A DNA stretch of 64,000 nucleotides. It comes from Hymenobacter gelipurpurascens (GTDB lineage: Bacteria > Bacteroidota > Bacteroidia > Cytophagales > Hymenobacteraceae). Made by a program: the position numbers and the translations under genes. The stretch is from assembly GCF_900187375.1 (NCBI RefSeq), contig NZ_FYEW01000001.1, positions 2,714,880-2,778,879 of the forward strand, read 5' to 3'. How positions within the stretch are numbered: the stretch's first letter is position 1; the number at the start of each line of letters is the position of its first letter. This document shows, in pieces, positions 60,953 to 64,000 of this stretch. The notes beneath the pieces were generated by a model. The model searched no databases and was not told the DNA's origin. It was given only the letters and a program-made list of their open reading frames with translations.

Positions 60953-62143
60953 ATGAATTTGACGAAGCTGCCCTTGCGTTTTGCGCTTCTCCCAGGCCTA
61001 CTGGCCGTCGCGGCTACCTCCCATGCCCAGGACCTGCCCAATGTTATTACGACTGCAGTTCCTATCCTCACCATAAGCCCAGACGCGCGTTCTGCCGCTT
61101 TAGGAGAGAGTGGTGTAGCTATCAGCCCCGATGCCAATGCAGGCTACTACAATCCGGGTAAGCTGGGCTTTGTGCGGTACAAGTACAGCTTCTCGCCTTC
61201 TTATACTCCCTGGCAGCCTGGCCTGACCAACGATATGGGACTGGCCTACCTAGGGTCCACCTTCAAAATTGGGGAGCGTTCGGCTTTGTCAGCCACGCTG
61301 ATGTACTTCGATTTGGGCAGTATAGAATTTCGAGATGCGAATAACAACTCGAATGGCACCTTCAATCCCAAAGAATATTCTTTTGCAGTCGGCTATGGCC
61401 TGAAGCTGAGCGACAATTTTGGCGTAGGCATTAATGCCCGCTATATCCGCTCTAACCTTACCAGTGGTGTTGTAGACACTAAACCAGGTAATTCAGTAGC
61501 GGTTGATTTGGGTGCATACTATAACACCGACCTGAGCATTGGGGCTGGCCAATATAACCTAGGCCTAGGCGCTGCTATTTCCAACATTGGCAATAAGATG
61601 TCATATACAGAGGCAGACCAACCCGATTTCCTGCCGATGAACCTGAAGTTGGGTACTGCTATTACCAAAGAACTGGATGCCTACAATAAGCTTACACTGT
61701 CCTTCGATGTTAACAAGCTGCTAGTTCCAACGCCCTACTATGAAAACGGAGTTGCCATAAACGACCCCAGAATCATGGCTGAGAACGATAAGCGTGCTCA
61801 AAAGGGTGTTGTGAGTGCAATGCTTGGTTCTTTTAGCGATGCGCCAGGTGGCTTCAGTGAAGAGCTAAAAGAAATCAACCTTTCGACTGGCCTAGAGTAC
61901 ACCTATAATGACTTGCTAATGGCTCGTGTAGGCTACTTCTATGAGAACCCGAAGAAAGGTGACCGTAACTACCTGAGCTTTGGAGCTGGTTTGCGCTATA
62001 ACGTACTAGGCGTTGATGCTGCTTACCTGGTTCCAAACCAGCAGAACAACCCCTTAGCTAACACCATCCGTATTTCCCTACACTTTAATGTCAATGCGCT
62101 CGAAGAAGCCTTTGGCAGTTCAGATGTAGCCCCGACCAACTAA
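60953..62143 (+). CDS. porV: Type IX secretion outer-membrane protein PorV (LptO)
   Basis: A 396-residue outer-membrane barrel of the FadL-like fold. The signal peptide is M-N-L-T-K-L-P-L-R-F-A-L-L-P-G-L-L-A-V-A-A-T-S-H-A-Q. The mature N-terminus V-P-I-L-T-I-S-P-D-A-R-S-A-A-L-G-E-S-G-V-A is the PorV hallmark, followed by N-P-G-K-L-G-F and strand pairs such as Y-S-F-A-V-G-Y-G-L-K. PorV shuttles cargo from the translocon to PorU. The frame is open earlier, even overlapping porU, but the signal peptide fixes the start at 60953. The gene forms an operon with porU and the M16 gene. Confidence 0.95.
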   Translation: MNLTKLPLRFALLPGLLAVAATSHAQDLPNVITTAVPILTISPDARSAALGESGVAISPDANAGYYNPGKLGFVRYKYSFSPSYTPWQPGLTNDMGLAYLGSTFKIGERSALSATLMYFDLGSIEFRDANNNSNGTFNPKEYSFAVGYGLKLSDNFGVGINARYIRSNLTSGVVDTKPGNSVAVDLGAYYNTDLSIGAGQYNLGLGAAISNIGNKMSYTEADQPDFLPMNLKLGTAITKELDAYNKLTLSFDVNKLLVPTPYYENGVAINDPRIMAENDKRAQKGVVSAMLGSFSDAPGGFSEELKEINLSTGLEYTYNDLLMARVGYFYENPKKGDRNYLSFGAGLRYNVLGVDAAYLVPNQQNNPLANTIRISLHFNVNALEEAFGSSDVAPTN

Positions 62144-62153
62144 ACCTTTCTGA

Positions 62154-63434
62154 ATGCTCGACCGTAAAGTCGCTCCTCCCGTTCAGCCGCTGGCCAGCGT
62201 AACGCTGCCCGCGGCTGACGTGTTTTCGCTCCCTAATGGAGCCCGCTTGCATATCCTTCGCAACGATGCACAACCAGTTATTCGTTTGCAGGCTGTATTC
62301 CGCGCGGGCAAATGGTATGAGCCTGGCGCAGGCATATCCCTGCTGACTACTCGTATGCTACTGGAAGGCACTCGTACGCGCTCCGCCAGACAGATTGCTG
62401 ATGAAGTAGCGTTCTATGGTGCTTCACTCGAATGTGAACAAGGTTTTGATCGTGCAACGCTTACGTTGTATTGCTTGAGCCGCCATCTAGAAAAGCTACT
62501 TCCCCTCTTTCTGGATGTAATTGCAGAGCCTACATTCCCTGAGTTGGAGCTAGGCCAGTTGAAGGCCCGAACCATCCAGAATGTACGCATTGAGCGACAG
62601 AAGACAAGCTACCTGGCAGCAGAGCAGTTCTCTCGGAATCTGTATGGGCCGAGTTATCCCTACGGCATCGTGTTCGATGAGAAGTCGTTTGGAGAGGTTT
62701 CAGCACATGAACTTCGGGAGTTCCATAGCAGAACATACCAGCTCACAACAGCAGAAATTTTCCTGTGCGGAGATATAGCACCCTCACATGAACAATTGCT
62801 GCAACAGACACTAGGAGCAACAGCACTACAAAAACCAGTCTATATCGCTCCACATTCAATTGCTGCCGTAAGTGAGCCAGCTATCGACTATGTTACAGTT
62901 CCTGGAAGCCTGCAATCATCATTGCGTATTGGACGGCTCTGGCCCTCTTCCAATCACCCGGATACGCACCAGCTCCAAGTATTAGTAAAAGTACTAGGGG
63001 GCTACTTTGGCTCCCGCTTGATGAAAAATATCCGAGAGGATAAAGGCCTTACCTACGGAATTTACTCTAGCATCGGCCCACGAGAGCATGGCACAAGCTT
63101 CGTAATAGGATCTGATGTAAACGCCAATAGCGCTGATGCTGCTATAAAAGAAGTGCACCATGAGCTACGCCTTCTACAACAAGAGCTGATTCCCGCTGAC
63201 GAGCTGCAGACGGTCAAAAACTATATGACCGGTAAATTCGCAAATGAGTTGAGCACTGTATTCGAACAATGTGATAAGTACAAAAGCATCGTATTTTTCG
63301 ATTTACCCTCAACTTTCTATTCTGACTTCTTATCACAGATAAGTAATGTCGACGCTAGCACCTTGCGCAATTTAGCGCAAGAGTACTTTTCGCCGGAACA
63401 AATGATAGAAGTAGTATCAGGTCCAAATAAATAG
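62154..63434 (+). CDS. M16-family peptidase-like protein, zinc site degenerate
   Basis: A 426-residue protein with two M16 (pitrilysin/MPP) domains. The first domain has the G-x-W-Y-E-P segment (A-G-K-W-Y-E-P), but the HxxEH zinc motif that should follow is missing: GISLLTTRMLLEGTRTRSA stands there. The second domain has the L-M-K-N-I-R-E-D-K-G-L-T-Y-G motif (R/Y pair) usual for M16 C-domains. Such pairs in other bacteria act as non-catalytic partners or chaperones, e.g. MPP-beta/alpha type. The gene follows porV after 10 bp, so it probably belongs to the type IX operon. Base composition is less GC-rich than in upstream genes. A terminator follows. Confidence 0.88.
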   Translation: MLDRKVAPPVQPLASVTLPAADVFSLPNGARLHILRNDAQPVIRLQAVFRAGKWYEPGAGISLLTTRMLLEGTRTRSARQIADEVAFYGASLECEQGFDRATLTLYCLSRHLEKLLPLFLDVIAEPTFPELELGQLKARTIQNVRIERQKTSYLAAEQFSRNLYGPSYPYGIVFDEKSFGEVSAHELREFHSRTYQLTTAEIFLCGDIAPSHEQLLQQTLGATALQKPVYIAPHSIAAVSEPAIDYVTVPGSLQSSLRIGRLWPSSNHPDTHQLQVLVKVLGGYFGSRLMKNIREDKGLTYGIYSSIGPREHGTSFVIGSDVNANSADAAIKEVHHELRLLQQELIPADELQTVKNYMTGKFANELSTVFEQCDKYKSIVFFDLPSTFYSDFLSQISNVDASTLRNLAQEYFSPEQMIEVVSGPNK

Positions 63435-63916
63435 AGTAAGACAACTCATAACACACAAAAGAGGCCCTAGCACGTGCCAGGGCCTCTTTTGTCTGTTACG
63501 CATTTTAATGTTCTGGACTCTTTTTACCTTCACCCACCGCTTAAAGTGAAGACAAGAGAACATATCATAGACTTACAAAAGAAGAAACCCGCCAACGGCT
63601 GATGGCAAGTAGCCGGGCCACTTCGCGGAAGCAGCAAGAAGTCCCACTGATGACCTCGCCTAGTGTCCGGCGTTACTCAGTACCGCGACGAGTAAGTCTC
63701 TACAGACGCGGTGACATGAGACGTCCAGCCATGCTGGTGAATATCGTCCGAAGCCAGCTCTGGGAGTACGGCAGTTTTAGCCCATAATAGGACATATGCC
63801 GAAACAGGACTGAGAGGAAGTATATAAACGACAACGAGCTGCCTCCGTCGGGGGCATCGCCTACCCGGGGGGGGAGGGACACACACCACAAGGGGGCAGC
63901 TCGGTGCACTAGTAAG
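63435..63916. other. Region between the M16 gene and the 5S rRNA gene
   Basis: No gene is supported in these 482 bp; the short open frames look random. It holds the M16 terminator, a run of G (near 63867-63875) and an imperfect hairpin (63835-63846 with 63892-63903) just after the 3' end of the 5S gene, possibly the end of the rRNA operon. Confidence 0.6.
63455..63492 (+). terminator. Rho-independent terminator of the porU-porV-M16 operon
   Basis: Arms ACAAAAGAGGCCCT and AGGGCCTCTTTTGT with a short GC-rich inner stem and TTTTGT end, 20 bp after the stop codon of the M16 gene. Confidence 0.85.
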
Positions 63917-64000
63917 GTTGGCGGCGACCTACTCTCCCGCCGGTGAAGGCAGTACCATGGGCGCTCCGGGGCTTAACGACTCTGTTCGGAATGGGAAGAG
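63917..64000 (-). rRNA. rrf: 5S ribosomal RNA, 3' part
   Basis: Read on the minus strand, the last 84 bases contain CCATTCCGAACAGAGTCGTT, AAGCCCCGGAGCGCCCATGG and GGGAGAGTAGGTCGCCGCCA, all conserved parts of bacterial 5S rRNA. The 3' end lies near 63917; the 5' end is beyond the window. The rest of an rRNA operon (23S and 16S) is expected to the right. Confidence 0.93.

Noticed and set aside
63602..63909. Short open frames near the right end on both strands
   Set aside because: They lie in the rRNA operon flank, are low in complexity and have no start context or motifs.

Overview
The window looks like a chromosomal segment of a GC-rich Bacteroidota (Cytophagales), most like Hymenobacter. The reasons are type IX secretion genes (porZ, porU, porV, and a cargo protein with a type IX C-terminal domain), Bacteroidota-style promoter boxes of the form TAnnTTTG, few Shine-Dalgarno sequences, an ABC-2 permease fused to an M1 peptidase, and a very frequent CTAGGCC/GGCCTAG word. 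The genus is an inference from general familiarity, not from a database search.

Layout. 1-3034 (minus): the start of an SdpR/SdpI-type pair, an orphan secreted protein, and aspS, the last two separated by a perfect 60-bp palindrome. 3035-12397 (plus): an ABC ATPase, an ABC-2 permease/M1 peptidase fusion, two small secreted proteins, tadA, a Fe/Mn superoxide dismutase and a nucleoside-type MFS transporter. Palindromic repeats lie in three gaps of 3.0-8.3 kb. 12479-18268: ndk (minus), an NrnA-like DHH phosphoesterase, then five consecutive exported FKBP prolyl isomerases. 18353-22921 (minus): recO, porZ, thymidine kinase and a ferredoxin. 22956-24137: a conserved-looking unknown (plus). 24207-30190 (minus): the elongasome cluster mreB-mreC-mreD-mrdA-rodA. 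purH follows.

32374-36253: acyl-CoA dehydrogenase-like, PIG-L deacetylase and NodS-like methyltransferase genes (plus) facing a family 2 glycosyltransferase (minus); this looks like an uncharacterised small-molecule or glycan pathway. 36474-41424 (minus): an outer-membrane barrel, a UbiA prenyltransferase, a cold-shock protein, a KdsC-like phosphatase, IscX, a ferredoxin and a DUF2520 protein. 41587-44307: a large secreted type IX cargo (plus). 44547-50639 (minus): a cytochrome c maturation cluster ccmB-ccmC-ccmD-ccmE-unknown-ccmF, without ccmA, ccmG or ccmH. 50819-55248 (minus): a TolB-like propeller/barrel protein and an FAD oxidoreductase. 55396-63434 (plus): an MBL hydrolase, pssA, porU, porV and a catalytically degenerate M16 protein. 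The window ends inside a 5S rRNA gene on the minus strand, so an rRNA operon enters from the right.

The main themes are the envelope and secretion: cell-wall elongation, outer-membrane proteins, exported folding catalysts, type IX export and cytochrome c assembly. No tRNA gene, CRISPR array, insertion sequence or prophage was recognised. The most interesting points are the five tandem FKBPs (two carry an additional decayed FKBP-like domain and share a 40-bp identical run), the acyl-CoA dehydrogenase/PIG-L/methyltransferase/glycosyltransferase cluster, the CTAGGCC word, and the cysteine-rich unknown inside the ccm cluster.
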